From contig OZ020486.1 in NCBI GenBank assembly GCA_963971405.1, positions 3,348,001 through 3,412,000 of the forward strand: a DNA stretch of 64,000 bases, in the 5' to 3' direction. The notes under the pieces were generated by a model. That model was not told where the DNA came from. It worked only from the letters and a program-made list of their open reading frames with translations, and searched no databases. Position 1 is the stretch's first letter; every line of letters begins with the position of its first letter. This stretch comes from Psococerastis gibbosa (taxonomy: Eukaryota; Arthropoda; Insecta; Psocodea; Psocidae). The position numbers and the translations under genes were made by a program. This document shows, one piece after another, positions 53,586 through 64,000 of this stretch.

Positions 53586-56500
53586 TTAAGATATGGACCA
53601 TGTACTGTATGGTGTGTTGGGTAAACAACTGCTAATCCTGATATTATATCGTTAAAATCAGAGTTAATAGTTGTCTGTCCGTCACAAAATAAACATAACT
53701 ATAATTAGTCCACAAAATTAAAACAATTATATTATATTATTATAACTTAATAGAACCCACCTACGACCACTCACCGATCAATCCATGCGAGGGCGCAGCC
53801 CGAGCTGCCGCTCGACAAATGGTCTTAAAAGATAGATAGGACCAAGTCGAGTGGGGGAAAAATAGAATCATCCCAATCGGGCCAAAATTGGCCCAGTTAT
53901 GACATTTTTCCCCAACCCCTGCAAAATTGCCAAAAAAAGTGCACATTTTACATTGGTTTTCCTATGCTGCGGAAAACGCGATAACAAAAAATTGAGATCC
54001 GCTGCGGCCAAAATGGCTTCGTAGCGCTATTCGGCCAACCTTTCCCCAACTTTCCCCCCAGGTCTCATACCTATGTAAAATCTGACGGCTTCCAGATAAT
54101 TAGCAAAGTGAAAAAGTGTAAAAACTCCAAAAAATGCCCGTTTTCGACGAAAAAACCCGTTTTTCGGGGGCAATTTCCGCGGGAAAAAAATTTATTCGAA
54201 AAATTTAAAACCACCTTGCTACTTTTCACCATCCTTGCTCTTTACAGCTGTGTAAGTTATATTGCTGTCAGTCTACCAGTTTCCCCACAGCTAGGTATGT
54301 AAGGGGGGTGTGCAAGAGGCCTACATGCGGGAAAAGGGTGTACCCTGCTGTGCATGCTTAGAGATAAAAAATTCCACAGCCTGCAATTTTTAACCAACAT
54401 GAATAGTTAATGTGTCCCTAAAGGCACTATAAATAGGGGTTGCACCAGAGTATACAAGGGGTGGTTCCATCATCCCCCCTCCCCCTTTAAAATCGGGTCA
54501 AACACGAAATTTCACGCGAAATTCTCAAAATTTTTCCCGTTTTCGATAATTTCGAAAAATCTACCCTTATTTTAGGGGTGCAAATGTTTTTTAAATTTGC
54601 AGTTTCGCATGTTGTTTACTAATGTAAACAAGTTATCAACAAATCATCCAATTTAGACCTACCATTTCGGCTACAGTGTGGATATTTTCAAGTTTCACGA
54701 TAAAAATGGCCAATGTTTTGCTTCCTATTTCTATTATATGCATTTTATATGGATAAAATGTATCACACATTATACTACTTCACCGGTTTAATGTACTTAA
54801 CTTACAATATCAACATATTTTCCCAATTTAAGATCCCAAAATTTCGGATATATGTGTTATTTTAAGGCATGTTTCATGTCCACTTTCGGTGGTTTACATA
54901 CTCCGTGGTTTATGTTGCGTTTAGTAGACGTTTTTATCTTTTATTTTCTTACCATATCCTATATGGTATCTAAAAAGGTCAAATAACTCTATATACATTA
55001 CGTATTTTTCCAGCTATTTCAATGCCGCCAAGTGATAGAAAAATGACTATTTTCCTCATTCTCGGCATATTAATTTTTTTGCACCCACAATTACCAGGAC
55101 TTAACTACGGAAGTATTTGCATAATGTTTAATTAAGTATCTGCAGCAATGCTATGGTAATTTAAGCCACCCACAATGCTTTCAATACCGTAAAATAAATT
55201 CATTTTCAATTTTGGTGTATGAAGACCATAAAAGAGTTAAAAAATTATATACTCTGTAATATCCAAGTAGGACCAACAATTATAGCTTCATTATAAGCGG
55301 CACAAATACAGCTATTCAGCAAATACAAACACATGACTTCTTCCTCCCCCCTTCCCCCTGAAATTTCGGTCGAGACACATAAAAACTCAAGGAATTCTCC
55401 CGTTTCAGCAGTTACAAATATTCCACTGTCTGCAGTTTTCAATACGCGAGGATGTTTAATGTGTCGTTGAATGCAGTATGAATGATGCTTTCAAGGGCGT
55501 ATACAAGGGATGTTTTCATCATCCCCCCTCCCCCTGTAAAATCGGGTCAAACACGAAATTTCCCACTAAATTCCTGAAAATATTCCCGTTTTTGATAATT
55601 TCAAAAAATCTACCTTCTTTTTCGTGGTCAAAATGTATCGTAAATTTGCAGTTTCGCATGTTGTTTACTAACGTCAACAAACAATCAACAAATCATCCAA
55701 TTTAGGCCTACCATTTCGGGTACATTGTGGATATCATCATGTTTTTATATTAAAAATGGCCTATGTTTTGCTTCCTATTTCTATAATATGCATTTTATAT
55801 GAATAAAATGTATCACACATTATACTACTGTACCGGTTTAATGTAATTATCGTACATTATCCACATATTTTCCCAATTTTAGAACCCAAATTTTAGAATA
55901 TATGTGTATTTTGATGGCATGTTTCATGTCCACTTTCGGTGCTTTACATATTCCATGGTTAATGTTGCGTTTAGTAGACTTTTTATCTTTTATTATCTTA
56001 TCTTAGACAATAGGCTATCCGAAAAAGGTTAATAATCCCATATAAACACATAACATCCATCAACCCCCTTCCTCCAGAAAATTCGACCAAAACGCAAAAT
56101 TTCAAGAAAAAGTCAGGGAAATATCTCATTTGATTTAATTTTTTATTTACTCCGTGGTTTATGTTGTGTTATGTCGATGGTTATATCACACATTACTTTA
56201 TAAGGTCAAATAGGCCCATATACAATATGCATTCTTCGGGCTATTTCAATGCCGCTACTTAATAGAAAAATGACTATTTTCCGGTTTTTCGGCAGATTAA
56301 TTTTTTTGCAGCCATAACAAAAACTATATTGGTTAATGTTTGGCAAAATATCTGTAGCAACGATGATGAGTCATTTTAAGTAATTCTGCTTACTTTGAAA
56401 ACCCTAAAAATAATTAATATTCAATTTAGGTGAATTAACACGAATAAACAGACAAAAAATATATACAGCCACCCACATTGCGTTTAGTAGACGTTTTTAT

Positions 56501-57889
56501 CTTTTATTATCTTAGCTTATACTATAAACTAACCAAAAAAGTCAAATAACCCCAAATACACTACGTATTCTTCGAGCTATTTCAATTTCAATAGATAAAT
56601 TACTATTTTCTGTATTCTCGAACATCAATTTTTTTTTGCACCCTTTTTTCCCTAGAATAACCAACGGAAACTGTTGCTTAATGTTAACTATAGTATCTAT
56701 AGCAGTGTCAAACTAATTTAGGCCACCTATTTTGCTTTTCAACCGTAAAAAGTATAAATGTTCAATTTCGGTGTATATAGACGAAAAAAGAGTTAAAAAA
56801 TAATTCAGCCTGTAATATCCAACTTAGGGCAACACGGTTACTGCCTCATTATAAGCGGCTTAAATACAGGTTTTAAAAAAATGCAGACATATAACTACTT
56901 TCAACCCCCTTCCCTCTGAAAATTCGGTCAAAACCCAAAATTTCATGAAAAGGTCGGGGAAATCTCCCGTTTGATATTGGTATTTATTTACTCCGTGGCT
57001 TATGTTGCATTTTGTAGCTGCATGTTTTTATCACGAATTACTTTAACATGTACTGTATTAAATCAAAATATTTTAAAACCCCCACACGCAATACGTATGC
57101 TTCAAGCTGTTTCAATGCAGCTATGTGATAGTTATTGTCTACCTATATATAAAAAATTAAAATTACTTAAAGGCTTATACGGGCTTTTTCACGTTTCTTT
57201 CCCTTTCCAGCCATATATCATTTAAGTTAATTAGTTAATTAAATTTAAGTTAATTTAGGCGTTGTCACGTTAAACTATCGTCCGTAAACCGCCTTTACAA
57301 CCGACTTAGAGACAACCAATTTTTTTTCATCCTTAAATACTGAGAATTGCTATCAAAAACTGTTTAAAGTAGCACACCCCCTAACCCCTTAAAATTTAGT
57401 CCAAACACAAAAGTTAAAGGAAAAGTCGGGGAAATATCCCATTTCATTTCAATTTTTATTTACCCGTGGTTTATGTTGTGTTATGTAGATTTATATGACA
57501 TAATATTTTATTTCATACCGTAGGGTATCTAAAAAATCACATCGGCCCATTTTACAATATCTATTCTTAGTGCTGTTTCAATGCAGCAAATGAGATATTT
57601 TCCATATTTTTTACATACGGAATTATAATTTTTTCAACCATTTCATCCCAGGATAATGCTTTTGAAAGCTTGGCATACTATCATTGGCATTGCTAAGAAT
57701 TCTATAGCAACCTGTATTGGTGTCATGACTGTAAAATTAATTAATATCCAATTAGGTTTAATAAGACCGAAAAACAGATGAAAAACAATTCCACAGCCTA
57801 AAATTTGTAATGGACATGAATGGCTTACATGTCCATAAAAGCAATTGAAATGAGGGTTTGAAACGAGTATTTAAAATTTTTTCCAACAT

Positions 57890-58440
57890 CCACCCTCTTC
57901 CCTCTCACAAACTCGCCTTTTTTCCATTCCTCTTCCTTCTTTAATTCTTAACTATCGTTCCATTCATGTTAGCATGATGTGTGATGCCTCATTGGACAGC
58001 TCTCTACTCGACGATTGATTTGACATCCATGACACCCCACAATACATAATTTACAGAAGCAGTGACGGCGAGGCCCAAAGGGCCGAGCTGCGTTTGGTCC
58101 GAGTTTCCTACGGTTCTCCTCCGTATTTAAGTAAACTTTCACTGCGTTCCATCTTCACCCCCATGTAATTTCTTAGTAAAAAGTGGCAACTATAGCCAAT
58201 AACCGTCCTCCCCCCCCCCCCCAAACACGCCTTTTTCATTTCTTCTTCCTTCTTTAACTCATAACTCCCGTACCATTCATGATACAATCGTGTGTGATAG
58301 CTCATTGGAAAGCTCTCGACGCGAGGATTCATTTGACACCCATGAGGATACCCACCATGATCAGTGCCCATGAGCAGTGACCGCGAGGCCGAAGGCCGAG
58401 CTGCCGCCCGCGGCAGGCGCAAGTGTAGGAGCCATGTGGG
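57890..58440 (-). repeat. Direct duplication of about 240 bp with a hairpin at each 3' end
   Basis: 57905-58090 and 58215-58405 share TCTTCCTTCTTTAAYTC, CCATTCATG, GTGTGATRSCTCATTGG, AGCTCTC and ATTYGACAYCCATGA. Each copy ends in AGCAGTGACSGCGAGGCC then a hairpin. In the minus sense the second copy is open (58506-58108, 132 codons, with NPRVESFPMSYHTRLYHEWY) while the first has stops. Whether this frame is ever translated is unknown. Confidence 0.65.
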
Positions 58441-58471
58441 GCCCGTAGGGCCCCTGTGGCGGAGACACTTG

Positions 58472-61403
58472 TTATAACTTAATAGAACCCACCTACGACC
58501 ACTCACCGATCAATCCATGCGAGGGCGCAGCCCGAGCTGCCGCTCGACAAATGGTCTTAAAAGATAGATAGGACTAAGTCGAGTGGGGGAAAAATAGAAT
58601 CATCCCCATCGGGCCAAAATTGGCCCAGTTATGACATTTTTCCCCAACCCCTGCAAAATTGCCAAAAAAAGTGCACATTTTACATTGGTTTTCCTATGCT
58701 GCGGAAAACGCGATAACAAAAAATTGAGATCCGCTGCGGCCAAAATGGCTTCGTAGCGCTATTCCCTAAACCTTTCCCCAACTTTCCCCCCAGGTCTCAT
58801 ACCTATGTAAAATCTGACGGCTTCCAGATAATTAGCAAAGTGAAAAAGGGCAAAAATGCGAAAAAATGCCCATTTTCGACGAAAAAACGCGTTTTTCGGG
58901 GACGATTTTCGCGGGAAAAAATTGATTCGAAAAAATTAAAACCACTTTGCTTCTTTCCACTATCCTTGCTCTTCTCAACAGTGTAAGTTATATTGCTGTC
59001 AGTCTACCAGTTTCCCCACAGCTAGGTATGTAAGGGGGGTGTGCAAGAGGCCTACATGCGGGAAAAGGGTATACCCTGCTGTGCATGCTTAGAGATAAAA
59101 AATTCCACAGCCTGCAATTTTTAACCAACATGAATAGTTAATGTGTCCCTAAAGGCACTATAAATAGGGGTTGCACCAGAGTATACAAGGGGTGGTTCCA
59201 TCATCCCCCCTCCCCCTTTAAAATCGGGTCAAACACGAAATTTCACGCGATATTCTCAAAATTATTCCCGTTTTCCATCATTTCGAAAAATCTACCCTTA
59301 TTTTAGGGGTGAAAATGTTTTTTAAATTTGCAGTTTTGCATGTTGTTTACTAATGTCAACAAGTTGTCAACAAATCATCCAATTTAGGTCTACCAGTTCG
59401 GGTTCAGTGTGCATATCTTCAATTTTCACAATAAAAATGGCCAATGTTATGCTTCCTATTTCTATGATATGAATTTTATATGGATAAAATGTATCACACA
59501 TTATACTACTGTACCGGTTTAATGTACTTAAAGTACGATATCAACATATTTTCCCAATTTAGGAACCCAAATTTTCGAATATATGTGTATTATAATGGCA
59601 TGTTTCATGTCCACTTTCGGTGCTTTACATACTCCATGGATCATGTTGCGTTTAGTGGACGTTTTTATCTTTTACTATCTTAGGCCTACATGCGGGAAAA
59701 GGGTATACCCTGCTGTGCATGCTTAGAGATAAAAAATTCCACAGCCTGCAATTTTTAACCGACATGAATAGTTAATGTGTTCCTAAAGGCACCATAAATA
59801 GGGGTTGCACCCGAGTATTCAAGGGTTGGTTCCATCATCCCCCCTCCCCCTTTAAAATCGGGTCAAACACGAAATTTCACGTGATATTCTCAAAATTATT
59901 CCCGTTTTCGATAATTTCGAAAAATCTACCCTTATTTTAGGGGTGAAAATGTTTTGTACATTTGCAGTTTTGCATGTTGTTTACTAATGTAAACAAACCA
60001 TCAACAAATCTTCCAATTTAGGCCTACCATTTCGGTTGCAGTGTGCATATCTTCAAGTTTCACGTTAAAAATGGCCAATGTTTTAATTCCTATTTCTACA
60101 ATATGCACTTTATATGGATAAAATGTATCACACATTATACTACTGTACCAGATTCATGTAGTTAACGTACAATATCATCATATTTTTCTAATTTAAGAAC
60201 CCAAAGTTTCGATTATATGTGTATTTTAAAGGCATGTTTCACGTCCACTTTCGGTGGTTTACATACTCCGTGGTTTATGTTGCGTTTAGTAGACGTTTTC
60301 CTCTTTTATTATCTTATCTAATACTATATGGTATCTAAAAAGGTCAAATAACCCCATATACATTACGTATTCTTCCAGTTATTTCATTGCCGCCAAGTGA
60401 TAGAAAAATGACTATTTTCCGTATTCTCGGCATATTAATTTTTTTGCACCCACAATTACCAGGACTCAACTACGGAAGCATTTGCATAATGTTTAGTATT
60501 GCACCTGTAGCAATGCTAAGGTAATTTAAGCCACCCACAATGCTTTCAATACCGTAAAATAAATTAATTTTCAATTTTAGTGTATGAAGACCATAAAAGA
60601 GTTAAAAAATTATATGGTCTGTGATATCCAAGTAAGACCAACAATTATTGCTTCATTATAAGCGGCACAAATACAGCTTTTAAACAAATACAAACAAATG
60701 ACTTCCTCCTCCCCCCTTCCCCCTGAAATTTCGGTCGAGACACATAAAAACTCAAGGAATTCTCCCGTTTCTGCAGTTACAAATATTCCACTGTCTGCAG
60801 TTTTCAATACGCGAGGATGTTTAATGTGTCGTTGAATGCAGTATGAATGATGCTTTCAGGGGCGTATACAAGGGATGTTTTCATCATCCCCCCTCCCCCT
60901 GTAAAATCGGGTCAAACACGAAATTTCCCACTAAATTCCTGAAAATATTCCCGTTTTTGATAATTTCGAAAAATCTACCTTCTTTTTCGTGGTCAAAATG
61001 TATCGTAAATTTGCAGTTTCGCATGTTGTTTACTAATGTCAACAAACAATCAACAAATCATCCAATTTAGGCCTACCATTTCGGGTACATAGTGGATATC
61101 ATCATGTTTTTATGTTGAAAATGGCTTATGTTTTGCTTCCTATTTCTATAATATTCTTTTATATTGTAAAAATGTATCACACATTATACTACTGTACCGG
61201 TTAAATGTAATTATCGTACATTATCAACATATTTTCCCAATTTCAGAACCCAAATTTTCGAATATATGTGTATTTTGATGGCATATTTCATGTCCACTTT
61301 CGGTGCTTTACATACTCCATGGTTAATGTTGCGTTTAGTAGACTTTTTATCTTTTATTATCTTATCTTAGACAATAGGCTATCCGAAAAAGGTTATTAAT
61401 TCC
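58472..61403 (+). repeat. Second copy of the 53740-56038 segment
   Basis: Offset 4732 bp at the left edge, 5365 bp further on because of an extra 634-bp tandem copy inside (59049-59682 repeated at 59683-60316). The left junction (TTATAACTTAATAGAACCCA) is sharp. Homology ends near 61403. Confidence 0.85.
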
Positions 61404-61743
61404 ATATACAATACTTATTCTTCGAGCTATTTCAATGCCGCCAAGTGATAGATAAATGACTATTTTCAGTATTCTCGGCATATTAATTTTTTTGCACCCG
61501 CAATTACCAGGATTTACCTACGGAAGCACTAGCTTAATGTTTACTATAGTATCTTTAGCAATGCTAAGGTAATTTCAGCCACCCACATTGCTTTCAAGTA
61601 AATTTCAAGTAAATTTGCAGTTTCACATACTGTTTACAAATGTAAACAAAAAATCAACAAATGTTCCAATTTACGCCTACCATTTTGGCTACAGTGTGGA
61701 TATCTTCAAGTTTCACGTTGAAAATGGCATATATTTGGCTTCC

Positions 61744-63179
61744 TATATCTATAATGTGTAATTAATATGGATAAAACCTATCATTCATTATACTACTGTA
61801 TCAGATTCATGTAATTAACGTACAATATCAACATATTTTCGCAATGTAAAATCCCAAAATTGCGAATATTTGTGTCTTTTTAGGGCATGTTTCATGTCCA
61901 CTTTCGGTGGTTTACATTCTCTATGGTTTATGTTGAGTTTAGTAGACTTTTTATCTTTTATTATCTTATATAATAGGCTATCCGAAAAAGGTAAATAATC
62001 CCATATACAATACGTATTCTTCCAGCTATTACAATGCCGCCAAGTGATAGACAAATGGCTATTTTCCGGTTTTTCGGCATATTAATTTTTTTGCACCCTT
62101 CTTTCCCTAGAATTACCAACGGAAACAGTTTAATGTTAACTATAGTATCTATAGCAATGTCAAGCTAATTTAGGCCACCTATTATGCTTTCAAAACCGAA
62201 AATATAATATAATTAATGTTCTATTTCGGTGTATATAGACCAAGAAAGAGTTAAAAAATTACACAGTCTGTAATATCCAACTTAGGCCAACGGTTATTTT
62301 AAGCGGCTTAGTTACAACTTTTAAACGATTACAAACATATAACTACTTTCGACCCCCTTCCCCCTGAAAATTCGGTCAAAACACAAAATTTCATGAAAAG
62401 GTCGGGGGAATCTCCCGTTCGATTTTGGTATTTATTTTCACCGTGGCTTATGTTGTGTAATTATATCTATAATGTGTAATTAATATGGATAAAACCTATC
62501 ATTCATTATACTACTGTATCAGATTCATGTAATTAACGTACAATATCAACATATTTTCGCAATGTAAAATCCCAAAATTGCGAATATTTGTGTCTTTTTA
62601 GGGCATGTTTCATGTCCACTTTCGGTGGTTTACATTCTCTATGGTTTATGTTGAGTTTAGTAGACTTTTTATCTTTTATTATCTTATATAATAGGCTATC
62701 CGAAAAAGGTAAATAATCCCATATACAATACGTATTCTTCCAGCTATTACAATGCCGCCAAGTGATAGACAAATGGCTATTTTCCGGTTTTTCGGCATAT
62801 TAATTTTTTTGCACCCTTCTTTCCCTAGAATTACCAACGGAAACAGTTTAATGTTAACTATAGTATCTATAGCAATGTCAAGCTAATTTAGGCCACCTAT
62901 TATGCTTTCAAAACCGAAAATATAATATAATTAATGTTCTATTTCGGTGTATATAGACCAAGAAAGAGTTAAAAAATTACACAGTCTGTAATATCCAACT
63001 TAGGCCAACGGTTATTTTAAGCGGCTTAGTTACAACTTTTAAACGATTACAAACATATAACTACTTTCGACCCCCTTCCCCCTGAAAATTCGGTCAAAAC
63101 ACAAAATTTCATGAAAAGGTCGGGGGAATCTCCCGTTCGATTTTGGTATTTATTTTCACCGTGGCTTATGTTGTATTTT
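61744..63179 (+). repeat. 718-bp tandem duplication, apparently identical copies
   Basis: 61744-62461 and 62462-63179. I found no difference across the lines compared, except in the last few bases of each copy, whereas neighbouring blocks differ by 5-20 percent. The junction reads TGTTGTGTAATTATATC. Confidence 0.9.
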
Positions 63180-63606
63180 GTGGATGTTTTTTTCACACAT
63201 GATGTTTTACCATATACTGGAGTAAATCAAAAAAAGTTTAAAAACCCCCACATACAATACGTATTCTTCTAGCTATTTCAATGCAGCTATGTGGTAGATA
63301 AATAATTATTTTCCGGTTTCTCGGCATATTAATTTTTTTTCACCACTAAGTCCCAGGAATACTAACAAATACTATTGCTTTATGTATACTATAGTATCTG
63401 TAGCAATGTTAGGCTAATTAAAGCCACCTATACTGCTTTCAAGACCGTAAAATTAATTAATATTCAATTTCGGTGCATATTGACGAAAAAATATATAAAA
63501 AGCATTCAACTTAAGTTACAACTTCATTATAAGCGGCATAAACGTAGGTTGGACACGAGTATAAAGACGTAACTTTCAACAACCCCCTTCCCTTTGAAAT
63601 TCGGTA

Positions 63607-63629
63607 AAAAAAAAAAAAAAAAAAAAAAT
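63607..63629 (+). repeat. A run of about 23 bases
   Basis: It lies within a repeat block where other copies have GGTCAAAACACAAAATTTCA, so it is a local expansion rather than a retrotransposon tail. Confidence 0.6.
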
Positions 63630-64000
63630 CAAGAACATTTCGGGGAAATCTCCAGTTCAATTTTGGTATTTCTTGACTCCGTGGGTTATGTTGTCAATTG
63701 TTGATGTCGTTGGCGTACAATATTTTAGTTAATACAATAGGCAATCCAAGAAGGACAAATAACCCCACATACAATACGTTGTCTTCCAGCTATTTCAATG
63801 CCGCCGTATGATAGAATAATAACTATTTTCCGAATCTCGGCATATTAACTTTTTTTGCACCCTTAAATACCTGAAATTGCTAACAAATACGGTTACTAAA
63901 TGTTAAGCGAAGTATCTATAGCAATGATGAGTCGTTTCAAGTCACCCGTCTTACTTTCAGACCCGTAAAAATAATTCATATTCAATTTGGGTGCATTAAC

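Larger units (their letters stand above)
53740..64000. repeat. Complex long-unit repeat domain
   Basis: From here to the window end nearly all DNA belongs to recurring blocks. Marker strings include CTTCCTATTTCTATAATATG, TGTATCACACATTATACTAC, CATGTTTCATGTCCACTTTC, TTTTTATCTTTTATTATCTTA-type DNA and CCCCCTTCCCCCTGAAA. Blocks return at spacings of about 0.6-1.1 kb with variable divergence. 53740-56038 returns at 58472-61403. No protein domain is recognisable. It looks like a satellite-like or large non-autonomous element domain; its right edge is outside the window. Confidence 0.8.

Noticed and set aside
55245..55442. Paired minus ORFs at 55245 and 60610, and plus ORFs at 55478 and 60843
   Set aside because: Conserved only because the underlying 2.3-kb segment is duplicated; other copies of the block are not open.
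58108..58506. A protein-coding gene of 132 codons
   Set aside because: It lies in a duplicated repeat whose other copy has stops, and no domain or splice context supports translation; kept only as a repeat.
61815..62054. Identical 79-codon ORFs at 61815 and 62533
   Set aside because: Identity follows from the 718-bp tandem duplication and the frame has no domain.

Overview
The window reads as nuclear DNA of a metazoan, most likely an invertebrate. The grounds are GT-AG introns with GTAAGT donors, C2H2 zinc-finger terminal exons, a THAP domain, LINE, Copia and Penelope-like debris, tRNA-derived SINEs and many small DNA transposons. I lean towards an arthropod but cannot prove it, and no species is named. 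There are no operons, no ribosome-binding-site pattern and no CRISPR array. Most short open frames are chance or transposon debris.

The host genes form one paralogous cluster of three plus-strand C2H2 genes, whose big terminal exons lie at 16536-17749, 27076-28238 and 40161-41314. All three exons start at an AG acceptor in phase 1, share an N-terminal acidic KEEQ segment and an atypical first finger, and carry about eleven fingers. For the second and third genes I find a matching tiny first exon (26448-26475 and 31580-31610) ending in a phase-1 GTAAGT donor, and the DNA upstream of the two is itself homologous (duplicated promoters). The third gene has an intron of about 8.5 kb filled with transposons, plus a possible 66-bp symmetric cassette exon at 38003-38068. 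Decayed finger sequence follows the stop codon of all three genes, and a separate finger pseudogene lies at 15450-15655.

On the minus strand, 20570-24105 holds a THAP/P-element-like N-terminal ORF (22726-24105), an intact SGNH-hydrolase ORF (21642-22223), a hAT-type MITE, and the zinc-binding C-terminus of a LINE reverse transcriptase.

Mobile DNA: several hAT-type elements have 8-bp target duplications I could read directly (7497-7662, 18283-18461, 32653-33152, 43806-43993, and a 42-bp element at 38089-38130). Three 5'-truncated LINEs have visible target duplications (25454-25920, 47618-48065, 52622-52924). There is also a piggyBac-like MITE flanked by TTAA (53336-53585), a palindromic MITE (34439-34805), a broken Copia element (34806-36249), a large inverted-end repeat with (GTCT)n (36398-37577 and fragments), and a SINE with A and B boxes (46436-46650).

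Layout: 1-10.4 kb nested hAT-like repeats; 10.4-15 kb mostly unassigned; 15-18 kb first zinc-finger gene; 18-25 kb MITEs and THAP/SGNH/LINE; 26-28.3 kb second gene; 31.4-41.4 kb third gene with its repeat-filled intron; 41.5-53.6 kb mixed SINE, LINE, MITE and PLE debris; 53.7-64 kb a single complex repeat domain of diverged 0.6-5 kb units, including a very recent 718-bp tandem duplication and hairpins with compensatory changes.
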